Source: Ephydatia muelleri
Taxonomy: Eukaryota > Porifera > Demospongiae > Spongillida > Spongillidae
Direction of reading: 5' to 3'
NCBI GenBank assembly: GCA_013339895.1
Contig: JABACO010000001.1
Coordinates: forward strand, 18,025,370 to 18,089,369
DNA: 64,000 bases
A program made the position numbers and the translations under genes. Under the pieces are notes generated by a model. That model saw nothing but the letters and a program-made list of their open reading frames with translations, did no database searches and was not told where the DNA came from. Positions 35,108-47,087 of the stretch are shown here, in pieces. Each line of letters starts with the position of its first letter. Position 1 is the stretch's first letter.

Positions 35108-38038
35108 CAGTAATTTAAGGAGTCGACTTCATGCAACAGCATGGTGTGGTTCTAGACTTTTCTGCTGACCCAGTAGGAATTCATTTTCCTAGTAGCACAA
35201 ATTCTGTTTCAAAGCGATACAAAAATCCTTTGGTATTCGCTACGATTAGTTCTGACTCGCAGGACGCGGACTCAGATGACGTGGACATGGGAGACGAGTG
35301 CACAATTCCCAGCTTCATTGATGATGGAACCGTAATACTACCAAGCTGTTCGGACCCAGTGTTGATGCCTATCGTCGAGAAGTACCGTGAACTATTCAGA
35401 AAATGTCCCGGGCGAACGGATGTGGGCGAGCACCACATCCCAACACAGGAAACCCAGTGAGAGTGCCACCTTGACGAATTCCAGTCCAATATCGAGAAGA
35501 AGTGGAAGCGCAGATAAAAGACATGCTCGACAAGGGAATAATTGAAGAGAGCAGCAGCCCTTGGATGGCTCCTGCAGTGTATCACACAAAGAAAATAGGA
35601 GAAGTACGAATATGTGTGGATTACAGGGCATTAAACAAACAAACCGTGAAGGATGCATACCCACTTCCCTTGGTTGACGAAGTTCAGGATCGCTTATCGG
35701 GATGCACAATATTCTCTGCATTTGACTTACAGTCAGGTTATTGGCAACTTCCAGTACATCCAGATGACTATGAGAAGACAGCTTTTTGTCCTAGACCGGG
35801 GTTAGGGTAATTCCAGTTTTGATGTATGCCATTTGGGCACCAGGATCTTTTCAGAGACTGATAAACAAAATCTTTCGTGGGTTACCATTCATTACAACAT
35901 GCATAGACGACGTTTTGATTCATTCAATCAACAGAGAAATGCATGCAAAAGACCCATTTAGAACAGGTATTTCAGCGAATCAATGAGGCAGGCCTCACTC
36001 TTAAAGGCTGCAAGTGTCGTATAGGAAAGCATGAAGTGATCTATCTGGGGTATGTATTTTCTGCTAATGGAATGAGACCTGCATGATGAAAAGAAAATTG
36101 CTGCAGTGAAAGATTGGCCTACTCCTAAGGATGCTACTGAAGTTCGTCAGTTTTTAGGATTGGCGTCTTACTATCCATGGTATGTACTGAAGTTCGCTGA
36201 GATTGCATGCCCTCTGAATAACCTGATGCAGAAAGGAATGCCATTTCTCTGGTCTAGTGACTGTGAACAGGCATTCTTGTCTCTCAAAGAAAAGCTAATT
36301 CAGGCGCCTGTACTTGCTTACCCCAAACTTTGAGCAAATGCAAGTACATTTACCCTTGAAACAGATGCTTGCACTAAACAGTTCCGTCACTATCTCCTTG
36401 AATGGCCATTCACCATTTTGACTGACCATGCCCCTCTTCAATGGTTATCAGGACAAAAGATGGAAGGGCTATTGTGTAGGACCGGTGAACTTTGGTATTG
36501 CAGGAGTATGATTTTATCATACAATATCGTAAAGGCTCCCAGAACAGCAATGCAGATGCACTCTCGCTGTCAACCCCAGACTGAAAAATGGGCAGCTGTT
36601 GCTGCATCAGGAACAGATAGAAATTTACTGAAATTAGCACAAGAGAATGATCCTGTGTTCTTCTGGCATTATGAACACCTGACAAAAGACCAGCACAATG
36701 GAAGCAGCAACCACTAGCCAGATATTCTCAACTATGGCCACAACTTGTGGTGATAGATGGAATAGCATGTCGGCCATATGCTCCAGGACCAACAGATGAA
36801 AAGATTGAAGTGCCGTTAATACCACTAAGTTGTCAACAACAAGTGTTACACTCTTGTCATGATGCACCTAGTTCTGGACATCAAGGTTTAAACAAAACAC
36901 TAGCAAGGCTGCAGCAGAAAGCATACTGGTAGAAGATGTTGAAGTCTACTGCCGTAAGTGTATAAAATGTCAACGAGCAAAGCTTCCTACACCCATTCAT
37001 GCTCCAATGAACAGTATTCCTATTGGAAGGACATAGCAAATGATAGCGGTCGACATACTAGAGGTACCTGTGTCTAAAAACAACAATCGTTATTTAATGG
37101 TGGTACAAGACTACTTCACAAAGTCGGCAGAGGCCATACCACTTCAAAACCAAACAGCTGTTTGCATCACTGAGGAGCTAGTGAAGTTATGTACTACATA
37201 TGGCCTACCTGAGATTGTGAACTCAGACCAGGGAAGGGCATTCGAAAGCACAATTTTGAGGCAAACACTAGAGGCATTTGGGACAAAGAAAACCCACACT
37301 ACACCTTACCACCCTCAAGGCGATGGGATGGTGGAGCGATTTAATATCTCTGTTACAATTACAAAGAACTTATGTAGAGAAAGAAGAGGACTGGGAACAA
37401 TATTTGCCACTAGCACTGTATGCCTATCGTACTGCTCAACACTCATCTACTGGGATATCACCTTTTGTATTGATGTTTGGCCGACAACCAAAGATGCCTC
37501 TTATTGGAACACCTCCAGCATTTGATACTGGAACATACAAGAAACACCTTTGTGCCAAGTTTTCAGAACTACATGGTATTGTGGAAGCAATTTTAGTTGA
37601 AGCCTCTACCAGACAGAAAATAGGTTATGTCAGACATACGAGACCATCAAGGCAATTCAAAATTGGAGACCCAGTCTGGTTATCCATACCAACAGCTGGA
37701 AAGCTGAGCCCTCGGTGGGAGGGGAACTTGAGAATCAGTAGCGTCAAAAGCCCAGTCACAATGGAGATCATAGGTGGGAAGAGATCAAGGGTGGTGCACA
37801 TCAATCGTCCGCAGCATCGTGTACAACCTGACATTGCAGCAACACCAGAGGTGCAACTGGAAACAGAGAAACATGCTACCCTCCTCAAGTTGAACACTTT
37901 ATAGTAGACATCCCAACACCCGAGGTAACTCCTCAGCCCGGCCCCTTTACCAGATGCTGCACAACCACTGTTAGAACAACCACCACTGAGGAAAGGCGAT
38001 ACCCTCTTCGTCAGAGAAAACCTCCTGATCGGCTGTGA
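35108..38038 (+). pseudogene. Gypsy pol remnant: protease end, RT, RNase H, integrase
   Basis: The protease C-terminus reads GVDFMQQHGVVLDF. After a linker (YRELFRKCPGRTDVGEHHIP) a shift leads into RT (KGIIEESSSPWMAPAVYHTK, VRICVDYRALNKQ, FSAFDLQSGYWQLPV). From about 35632 it is almost identical to copy 1, including CIDD, RNase H, the D-D-35-E integrase core and the end RKPPDRL. The stops and shifts are the same as in copy 1, so it is not functional. Confidence 0.88.
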
Positions 38039-38076
38039 GCAGCTTGAGGACAAGCTATTTTTTAAAGGGTGAGGTA

Positions 38077-38303
38077 TGTAGTATCAGTGACTCATACAGC
38101 TAGGTATCTGATTGGTTGACAATCCCAAACAACCTTGGTTAGGATCACTCTTTCAGACCAGCTGTCAGATTTGGATCACTCCTTCAGAACAGCTGTCATG
38201 TGCATGATTCAGTTATTGATAATGATGCTATATATGTGTTGTGTATTTGATTTGAGATAAGATTGTTTCCCACTTATGACCTTGAGTTGGGGCCAGTACT
38301 ACA
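38077..38303 (+). repeat. Gypsy 3' LTR, copy 2
   Basis: Same sequence and the same insertion site relative to the neighbouring gene as 4288-4514. Confidence 0.7.
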
Positions 38304-38428
38304 CACACATGCATATGTATGCTAAAATTGATTATTAAGGATGTTGATGACACATCAAATATGTATACATGTACTGCGCATATAGCATTAAGACAGCAGG
38401 CCGCAAAAGTTTTGTTCTGCTTCTCTGT

Positions 38429-41400
38429 TTAGTACACTTCCGACAAAAGCTCTTGAACAGGTGCTTTTAGTACTCTGTCCAGTCCAAAGTGTGTAGTGGC
38501 AAGTCTGGCTCTTGCCATGGAGATCAGACTTGGTGGTTGGAGATGCATCTCCTTCCCCAGCATGGCCACCAGGTCCTTGGCTCTCTTCTGAGCCCTGGAC
38601 CCGGCAGGAAGGACGCTCGGTAAGCAGAGTATGTAATCCATCAACCCTTGATCCATCATTTTTTTCCTCTCTTGTTCTCCAATGAGAATCACTTGGAGAA
38701 AAAGGACGTGTGCTTCAATGCACATCATCTGAAGGTTTCTGTAACGTGGGTCAGAGCCACATGCTAGCACGGTTTTCTTGGCATGGAAGGGCATGTAGGC
38801 CACCCTTAGGTAAGGAATGTACCTCTCCTGCACATATCCTAATTCTACTTCGTATGTGTGAATCTCATTAGCGTCCGCCTCGCTTAGAAACTGTTCCAAG
38901 AGCTCGTTAATCTGTAGGTACTGTGTGGTTAAGCTGTTCCTCGAAGCGCAGAGCATTGAAATTTGCAACGCTGCTGAGTATCTACATGTAATAATGGAGC
39001 GGTTAATTAGAAAACCGTTAGCGCACTCTGTGGGCAATTATGAGTCATTGCTTGCTTACTTGAGATTAACGCTCTCTCCCCGTGTCGCATTGTTCTCGGG
39101 TGTAGGGTCAATGTCCTGATGATTGATTGTATCACGTGGGGCTTACACAGGTAGCGGTGTGTATCTAGGTTGTAAGCCAGCGAAGTCAGCAAGGACAATA
39201 CTAGGAGATAGCTGTTTCTAAACGACGCCGGTAAAGACTGCAATGTGCCCTCGATCTGTTCAAGAAATTTGGGATTGGAAGCAAGGCTGATTTGAATATT
39301 AGGCGACTCGTACTCGGCCAGACTGCGTAACATAAATGTACTAATAATATCGGGCGGGGAGTGGCTATACTGTATACTGCTTGCTAAAAACAATATTGTG
39401 CGACGTCAAAGTGCGAGTGCGAAACAACATAATAACACAAAAACAAGAACATGAAACACGTGTACTATAATTTGGGGCACGCAATTAACTCCATATTGTG
39501 ATCACTGTCTGATTCTATCTTATCAAAACACAGTTCGTTGCAACAACATTACCTCAGGCACTATCATAAAAGGTGCAATGAATGTAGCCACTAGCACATG
39601 AAATAATTATGATTATTAAATATTCAATACGACAGCCATATTCACAAAGCAAATTAACCGATTATACGCGGAATTGTAATATTTTTATCATTTTTATGGC
39701 ATGGTATCAGAATACTTCCGTATACTATACAGCATGCGTGCTTGTTTTTTCTCTTTTTGTTGTTGTTTGGATCTTGTTACTGTATGTTTCGCTTTGCAGC
39801 GGTTGTGATCAACGCAACACTTTTGAACCAGAGAGGATCATTAATTGTCTCTGATTGAGCTATACATGTATATGTTGTTATGTATGTAGCTGGTAGCGCG
39901 TACATGTAGCTGTACGCTGAGTGGGCTTAGTATTTGGTGTGGGTGCACACATGGTCCGATTGTACGCTGAGTGTACTTAGGGATATGTTGGTAGCAAACG
40001 CTGAATGTACTTATATAACGATGTGTTGATGGCCGTGTATGTGCGCTGAGTGTGCGGTGTCAGGTTGGAAGACCTTATCACGCGCTGCGTCCCTCCCCAA
40101 CATGAAGACTGAAAGATATAGCTATTTAACTTTTGCGCAGACCATTTTGCATGGTAACAATCACTAGTTCGTTTACACAATAAACATAATAAACCAAAAA
40201 CAAAAACATGAAACACTTACACAACTATTATAAACTACTGGCAACGTCGTCCTTACACGGCCAGGGCTCCGTACGCAAATTTGCGTATAATCAGTTAAGC
40301 TTAGGGGTGGGGCGTCACGTGTCACCTTTGCTATTTGCTATGACTTCAAAGGTGAAAATTTAAATTAACTCTTTGAACGCCAAATGCATATATACATGCA
40401 TTCTCACACAGCCATAACTATCAGTTGTGTTGATCATTAAAATCGCTTGCATAGTACATGTACATACTGGCAATTCAGTGCAATATACTAACATGCATGT
40501 AACCGCTATAGAAATATATAATGTTTCAACCCATGTGGGGGGTGTATGCACATCTTGTGTACTCATTATTATGTATATGGTTGTAACAACCCATATGGAT
40601 TATGAACTTGCAAAAGGCCCGGAGGAGTGAACTACTTTGTACTACACTGATTTGGGTTAGGCATTCCTACTCTGGGAGTACCGGAGTGATGCACTAGTGA
40701 AGTCATCTGAATAATGGGTTCTTGAGAAGGAATTAAAGTTGCAGTTAACCATGCATGCATGCATGTGTCACATGTACATATATGGTTACAAGTGCAGCAA
40801 GCATTCGCATGCATCATGAAGCTTTTGTGATCATAGTTACTGCGTGCACAAATGCATGCATACATGTACATGAACTCGCATGCACGGCGTCCAAAGAGTT
40901 AAGGAAGAAGCAGTCTGCGTACTAGTTCTTATAGGAATCATCTCCTTTACGGGAAGAATCAGTTTGTATACTAAGGAAATCAATCGTTTTTATTGATCAC
41001 TGCATGTAAGCAATAGAATTGTGTATGGTATATCTCTCCTGATGCGGCGCCCGACAATATATATCCAAATGCGCGTTTGCAGGTGGTACGACTTACCAGG
41101 TCAGGCATCCCGCAGAGGTAGCTATCAAGTCGTTAACTGCCTCCAGCTGGATGTCCCTCATCCACTCCGTGTAAGGGTTGCGGGGAGGAGAAATGGTTGC
41201 GTTCGGTACCAGAGTCACTCGACATAGGGACTGGACCATATTGTCCAATTTCAGCTCCTCGAGCACGACCGCTTCCGTCTCCGTTTGCGAGGAAAGCGTC
41301 CACATCATCTGACACATTCCGAATTCAAGCAACTGGACTTGCAGAGGCATTACTTTGAAGGGAAGTCGCAATATCGCCGAATGCAACCGTTGGAGCAGAT

Positions 41401-42056
41401 TGAGGCCCCCCGCTTTGATGCAAAGGAGAGCGTTGGCAATCTGCCTCTTGGGTGAATTGGCGGAGCAGTAGGCATTACTGAACTCATCGAGCTGCACACT
41501 GTCAATCTCTGTTTGCAGCGACGCCTCGAGCTCGGGGGAGATGGGGAACAGATGAAGTTGGGGTTCGACGGATTCGAGGAAAGTGAGCGTCTTTTGCAAG
41601 AAGGTAATCGTCTCCAGCACCACTGCGACGTCCGCTTCCGTCGTGTACTCCACCGTTATGCTGTCTCCGCTCCTCAGACTGTACGACTGTATCGATTCTT
41701 TGCTGCTGAGTGTGGTGGGTCCAAACGTTAGCTTCTGATCGAAGACGGGGATGTTGAACTGGTTCTGTACTTCGACTTGGAGGTCCGCAATGGTCTCAGG
41801 GACCCAGGTTAGGTCGAGCTCTCGTTCTCCCATAGATCCATTCTCCGTGCACGATAACGTAACATTAAGACTGTAGGTGATTTTCTTCTCTATCGATTTG
41901 TTGCTCGCGCTCTTATTGCTGCCGATAGAAGGTACTACCTATTGGTAAAGACGCTGCCGCTGCAATGGCACTATTGTCATCCGAGTGGGCTGTTTCTGAA
42001 TTCTGAAGCTCCTTCGACTGCTCGGGTTGTGTGGCCAGAGATTATCTGTTGCCCAT
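38429..42056 (-). pseudogene. Ubl-ARM gene, copy C (exons 41097-42056, 39060-39322, 38429-38981)
   Basis: Same exon layout as the intact gene. The ATG at 42056 survives, but a nine-base insertion directly behind it creates an in-frame TAA at codon 5. One extra base near 41941 shifts the frame, and the 10-base deletion in exon 2 is shared with copy A. The ubiquitin-like domain and helices are otherwise well preserved (PETIADLQVEVQNQFNIPVF). The CRE-like TGACGTCA upstream is kept at 42083-42090. Not functional as read. Confidence 0.85.
40369..40898. mobile_element. TTAA-type MITE, 530 bp, in intron 1 of copy C
   Basis: Ends ctctttgaacgcc and ggcgtccaaagag form an inverted repeat, and TTAA lies on each side (40365-40368 and 40899-40902). 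The corresponding place in copy E (54771-54782) is empty, with single TTAA words. A piggyBac/Kolobok-type family is likely. No coding frame inside. Confidence 0.8.
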
Positions 42057-42205
42057 GTTTGTTTTCCTTAGCTCGGTATAGATGACGTCATATGCTAATA
42101 ATAGAATAGTTGAATTCTATATTGCACTTTAAACAAATTGTAAATTACATACACGTACACATCTAGTAATTTACACCCTTAATTATTTTGTCCGTATGCA
42201 TGTAA

Positions 42206-42820
42206 ATCGTGCTCAATAAACGTACAACTAGTCTTGGTACCAGACCCAATTACGACACAGTAGCGAATAGTGAAAAGTCCATTCATAACTTCACATGAAT
42301 AACGAGCTTATAATGAATATGGACAACATTGAAGTGATTGAAATACATGTAAATTAGAAAGATCAATATGTACAAAACGTTACTTTTTTTTTAACTGTTT
42401 CAAAGTATTGATTGAGGTTTGTTATGCATTCATCTAGGTGCAAACCAATGTTAGCTTCAACTGCTGAGTTTGTAGCTACTTTCATGTATCACCACATTGA
42501 GCATATGCATAAATGGTTGCATAAAAATAAAAAAAGCAGCTGCAATTATCTCCACTTCAGTGGAACACCCAGACTCTGCATGCATCCTAGATCGCTTCAT
42601 GTACTGTTCCATGCATGTACTTTTATCAAGGGAGAAAAACCACATGATTCTTAGATTTATGGATCATGTGTGCAGTTATAAGAAGATGCATTTCTTGATG
42701 AAAGTCTTGAGATCCTGTTATACATGTAGATCTAAAAAGCAGTTTCCATCAGCTGCAATTCTAGTTGTTGCTGATGATTATATAAGCTGCTGTACATGTG
42801 AATATTTCCATGGATAAGTG
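42206..42820. other. R fragment, then no gene seen
   Basis: 42206-42268 matches the start of repeat R (cttggtaccagaccc and cgacacagtagcgaa). After that, no convincing coding sequence to 42820. Confidence 0.45.
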
Positions 42821-42859
42821 TCAATTATAGTGAAGCACGTCTCCTTTTGCAAAATATTG

Positions 42860-42963
42860 CAAACTGGAATATAGTTTATCATGCTCTTCTACAGCAGAAG
42901 AGCATGATAAACTATATTCCTGTTTGCATGTAGAAGAGCATGATAAACTATATTCCAGTTTAC
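42860..42963. repeat. Three-copy inverted/tandem hairpin of a 31-bp unit
   Basis: The unit at 42860-42890 is followed by two copies of its reverse complement, at 42896-42926 and 42932-42962. The third pairs best with the first, with outer matches extending into aaatatt. It lies at the C-terminal end of the second integrase fragment. Confidence 0.85.
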
Positions 42964-42979
42964 AATATTTGACGATGGG

Positions 42980-43252
42980 AATGTAGATCTTGTACGTGCT
43001 GCTCCCTTCTATGTGCTCATCCCAATCATCCTGTTCAGGATCATCAAGGCCATTTGTTTGAGGGTGATAAGCACTAGATACTCGGTGTTCAATACCTGCC
43101 CTTTCAAAAAGTTTATCATTGAGAGCATTGACAAATTCACGGCCATGGTCAGATATGCAGACACTGAAGCATCCGAACCATGTAATGAGTGAGAGAAGAA
43201 AATGAACTGCACCCTCTTCTTCTTGCATATCAAAGGTTGAATCCTGTTTCAT
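42980..43252 (-). pseudogene. Second integrase core fragment
   Basis: The frame reads ISDHGREFVNALNDKLFERA and SSAYHPQTNGLD. The first Asp is upstream and not seen, the second is ISD, and the Glu is lost because the sequence jumps from NGLD to a later WDEH segment. The best match I know is KRBA2-like transposon proteins. It differs from the core at 44240-44996, so it is a second element or a duplicated domain. Confidence 0.6.
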
Positions 43253-43987
43253 AGTAAAGTATAAACGTTATGCTCTGTTACAATTAAGGACTTATATGTA
43301 CATTAAAGTCTTGATCATCCTCTTTGGCTTCATAATGCAATATGCAAGCACCAGACTTCCACAGATGACTAAGGCTTGGAGAATAAAGCTGTTCTTGTAG
43401 CTGGACACTACAATCCAATTCTGTTTCAAATCTCAACCTGCTCTGGACTCAATACCTCTCTTTCCTTGCATTGAATCATCTTTTGATTGCTGAGTTTCAG
43501 TTTTACATTTAGTTTTGTCAAAGTTATCACCTTCGATGTTCTTGTAGCTACTGTCTTCACTGACATGGCCGTCTCTTCTACCAACAATTTCATCCATCAA
43601 CTGCATCTTCAGGCACTGCAATAGTAGAGTGTGTGTTTTTTATTCATCAATTAATGCATGTGATTAATTTATGTTACCCATCTAATAAATCATGCACATG
43701 TATTCTCAGTTATACAATACCTTGCTCCAATAGAGGTTTACTTGAGCAATGTGAACTACCCTCTGCATCTTCAGGTGTTGCATAAATAAAGTGCGTTTAT
43801 GTATTATTAAAGATAATCACAATTAATTTATTATTATCATGCACATGTAGTCAGTGATACAAAGCCTACTTGAGCAAAGTGACCTATCTTCTGCATCTTC
43901 AGACACTTTGGAAGCAAAATCTGTTTTCAAATCTAGTGATTTACTGATTTTGTCCATCTCACTTTTTGGTGCTGTGTAAATGACATT

Positions 43988-45190
43988 TTAAAGCACAAAC
44001 TCTAAACTCACTGTCAACAAACCATTCTGATGGTATAGTTTCAGCCATGATTTAATGAGCTTTTGAGCCAAAACCTTGTTTGGTTTCTTCACCTGGGATA
44101 GTCTACGTGTTCCTATAGAGAGTACCTCATGAACAACATAAGGTCCTATCCAGTTTGGTTCCATTTTAGAACCCTTTTTTGTTAGTTTCTTGTTATTTCT
44201 TAGTAGCACAACAGCTCTCACTTTGTATTGTCCTTTATCAATGTTGTGTGCAGCATAATAGTATACCTTCTGCCTGCACTGAGCTTTCTGAGTATTTTGT
44301 ACAGCTTGTTGTCACACATTTATCATTGCCTGCATGCCAATATGTACAAGTAATAGTATTAATGGAATTTTTTTTAAATACCTCAATATTTCTTTCAAGA
44401 TTGCTGTCCATGTCATGAGATTCTGGATACGAGTTTGGTCTCATATTGAATTCAATGGGTAAATGAGGATGTCTGCCGTACACCAAAAAAGGGGAATATG
44501 AAAATAGTATGGCATCAAGATATTGATCCCAATTTTTCTGCTCGGAATCAACAAACTTCTTTAACTGACGCTGAAGTGTTTGGTTGAACCGTTCATCCAA
44601 ACCATTACTCTGAGGATGATATGCACTTGTCAAGTTACACTGTACTCCAGTGAATCTGCACATTTCATCATTAACCTTAGCATATAAACATACATGTAAA
44701 TGCTGCTGCTTATTAGGTACCTTGTTAACAAATTCCCGTCCTTGATCAGTTATCTTGATCTTGCAACATCCATGTCTGGTAAAACAGTGGAACAGAAACT
44801 CAGCAACTCCGATGGAAAATAGACAAGAGACAGTCATTATATACTTATTTTTTCGTGGTGTTTCTGGTAAAGGACCAATTAAATCGACACCAATGGTGTG
44901 CCATACTTCTCCCTTTACAGGAATTGGGTGGAGCTCTGCAGAAGTCTTGTCAAATTTTCTACACAGAGAGAGAACAAATATATACGACATGTACATAGAA
45001 TAACATCAGTACCTATTTGCTTGTCACACGTCTCGCAAAATTCTTTCACTTCATCTACCATTCCACGCTAACAAAACCTCTCCGCTATTTTGGAAAGCGT
45101 CTTATCTCATCAAAGTGACCACCACCAAGTTCACATCCTTCAAGAACGTTTTGTTTGTCCTTCTCGGTCACAACCTATAACATCATCAGT
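43988..45190 (-). pseudogene. Integrase: zinc finger, D-D-35-E core, GPY-like tail
   Basis: The zinc-finger remnant reads CELGGGHFDEI and MVDEVKEFCETCDKQI. The core reads VWHTIGVDLIGPLPETPRKN (first Asp), KITDQGREFVN (second Asp) and AYHPQSNGLDERFNQTLQRQ (Glu). A short intron splits the core after EFVN (GTACCT to gctaag). The tail has MEPNWIGPYVVHEVLSIGTR and KVLAQK. The core keeps all three acidic residues. A stop in the finger and a small deletion before LVYGRHPHLPIEF indicate decay. Such proteins catalyse transposon DNA joining. Confidence 0.7.
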
Positions 45191-45374
45191 TAGCTCAAGA
45201 TATTCGTATTTTTAAATCACCTGAAAGTCTCCATGCACCTTCTTTATCGCGAAAGAACTCCTTCCTTCACGACAAAACTCTATGCTCTCTTCCGAAGACA
45301 GCCTCTTTCGTTCTTGTTACAAAGAGGAGGATAGATTCGGTTACAGCCGAATGCTGCAGTACCCCGTATTCGGT

Positions 45375-45545
45375 CTGATCCATGTCACCTCGAAAAACAT
45401 GTACGAATGACAGAGCATGTGGATTTCCTGGCGACAGAATTTCCTTAGGATTTACGGTCGCTACGTTAATTGTCAGCGACATCATTTCCTTAGGGAAAAA
45501 ACTGTCGCCGCGACACAATTTCCGAGTGACAGATTTTCCTGTGAC
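45375..45545 (+). repeat. Degenerate tandem repeat around gcgacanaatttcct
   Basis: Four imperfect copies of a gcgacagaatttccttagg-like word, ending where the copy F fragment starts. Confidence 0.5.
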
Positions 45546-45548
45546 ACC

Positions 45549-45641
45549 GGTAAAGACTGCAGTGCGCCCTCGATCTGTTCAAGAAACTTGGGATTGGAAG
45601 CAAGGTCGATTTGAATATTAGGCGACTCGTATTCAAGAACA
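45549..45641 (-). pseudogene. Ubl-ARM gene, copy F: exon 2 fragment
   Basis: The first 31 codons of exon 2 after a tacgcag acceptor (LEYESPNIQIDLASNPKFLE and onwards to GALQSLP). The following upstream intron sequence, to about 45960, also matches the other copies. It ends abruptly at about 45547. Confidence 0.8.
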
Positions 45642-46018
45642 CTGCGTAACATAACATGTACCGGTACTTGTAATATCGGGCGGGGACTATACTTTATACT
45701 GCTTGCTAAAAACCATATTGTGCGACGTGCATGTACATGCAGTGTATACGCAACGTGCGAGTGCGAAACAACATAACAACACAAAAACAAAATCATGAAA
45801 ACACGTGTACTATAATTTGGGGCACGCGATGAACTCCATATTATGATCACTATCTGATTCTATCTTATCAAAACTGTTCGTTGCAACAACATTACCTCCG
45901 GCATTATCATAAATCTTGCAACGAATATAACCACTAGCACAATAAGAATTACATCGTTAATATAATATATACATACATACCCTGACACACTGAGACACAC
46001 TAGCTATGAAAGTTACAT

Positions 46019-46330
46019 TTAGGAACTATCCCCCTCCTGAAGGGAATATCCACATCGTAAGAGGAGGAAGGCTCGGGCATTGGCTCGCACAAGAGTCAAA
46101 TTAAGGCGGCCGTACAGGCTGCAGACAACCTTGGACTTGGGGGAGTTGGACCTTGTGGCAAGGTATGATGCGAGCCGTGAAATAGCTTGCACCGCTTCGC
46201 TGCCCCAAGCTCCATATGACTCGGCTACAAGGGGAATACACATCCACCCCAACTCGGAACACTTGGCATCATTGGCATGCAGAGTGCTTCCTTAGCTCAG
46301 CGGCAACCGCTGCTGACCCTGCCGTGTGAC
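46019..46330 (-). pseudogene. LINE-like RT ORF C-terminal fragment
   Basis: Reads GSAAVAAELRKHSA, then ANDAKCSELGWMCIPLVAES, YGAWGSEAVQAISRLASYLA and YGRLNLTLVRANARAF. It is the same conserved C-terminal region as at 11820-12365. One short insertion breaks the frame near 46280. It is cut exactly at the left end of the hAT element (46331). Confidence 0.7.
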
Positions 46331-46679
46331 TAGGGTCAACTATCGGTAAGCTTTGTGCTTATCGCTTACCGGTTATCCGATACCGTTAAACTACCGGTAA
46401 GATACGTTTCTTATTCATTACCGTTCTGTAAGAGATTATTTCTTACTGAATATAATCGGTAACGGTCAGCTTTCTTATCGATTACCGGTGCCATTCCATT
46501 TTCATAACAGTTGCTATAAAGTTAACAAATATTATTTATTTATAAAAATTAATTCGAACTTCAAGTGTCATTTGACCATTATTAATAGCTTTGTGTGTAT
46601 ACAGTACAATTACAAATGACGCTAACCATTATCTTTTTTAACTCGGTATAGCTAAATTACAATATACAATAAAATAATA

Positions 46680-47087
46680 ATGAAAAGAAGTACAGTGAGC
46701 AAGGGCAAGGGTCCTTCAAAAAAGGCTAAGGATGATCAAGTTGCAATCATTGCGGCTTCATTGCCAAAACATCAGGGCATTCCTGAAGAGATAATCGGCC
46801 GTCGAACAAGAAAAGGACTGCCAGAGTTCGAGATAAAATGGGTAGGTTGGACTGCCGCACACAACACTTGGGAACCCATCACTAACCTTGCGGGTTATGA
46901 AGGAATGGTCGCTGCGTTTGAGAAGGTATGGCAAGACAGTTATGATGAAAAGTCGGCAGAGGAACTAAAAAGGAAGGCAGCGATTAAATTAGTCAACACG
47001 ACAGCGACTCCACCAGTGCAGACAGCCCTACAACTTACAGGATCACCAACTCCAGATGATGATGTAGAGGAGCAGAAAGTGTCGTAG
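46680..47087 (+). CDS. Chromodomain ORF of the hAT element
   Basis: 135 residues, starting MKRSTVSKGKGPSKKAKDDQ with a basic N-terminus. Residues about 37-85 form a chromodomain: PEEIIGRRTRKGLPEFEIKW, then VGWTAAHNTWEPITNLAG. Two aromatic-cage positions (W in KWVGW and the W of TWEP) are present. Chromodomains bind methylated histone tails and steer chromoviral integration. A stop ends this frame at 47087, but the +1 frame continues without a stop from about 47065 into the BED-like region. The original protein was therefore probably a single chromo-BED-hAT chain. Confidence 0.8.
   Translation: MKRSTVSKGKGPSKKAKDDQVAIIAASLPKHQGIPEEIIGRRTRKGLPEFEIKWVGWTAAHNTWEPITNLAGYEGMVAAFEKVWQDSYDEKSAEELKRKAAIKLVNTTATPPVQTALQLTGSPTPDDDVEEQKVS

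Larger units (their letters stand above)
35108..38303 (+). mobile_element. Ty3/gypsy retroelement, copy 2 (5'-truncated)
   Basis: This copy extends further left than copy 1, to the end of the protease region, and ends with the same 3' LTR at 38077-38303. No 5' LTR is present; the left end meets the (GT)n tract. Confidence 0.88.
35632..42060. repeat. Segmental duplication, right copy
   Basis: Partner of 1843-8300. Contains the gypsy remnant, LTR and gene copy C. Differs by a complete TTAA-type MITE at 40369-40898 and by lacking the 8313-8972 hAT MITE. Confidence 0.9.
42821..45320 (-). mobile_element. Integrase-type (Ginger/KRBA2-like) element, broken
   Basis: Reading on the minus strand: a linker (45200-45310), a decayed H2C2 finger (45010-45190), a D-D-35-E core and GPY-like tail (43988-44996), acidic small exons (43433-43900), then a second, different integrase core (42980-43252). 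Short introns are present. Ends could not be defined. Confidence 0.6.

Noticed and set aside
46290..46330. tRNA-like A box (ttagctcagcgg)
   Set aside because: The reverse strand reads as the LINE-like protein GSAAVAAELRKHSA, which continues into the fragment at 46019; no B box follows.
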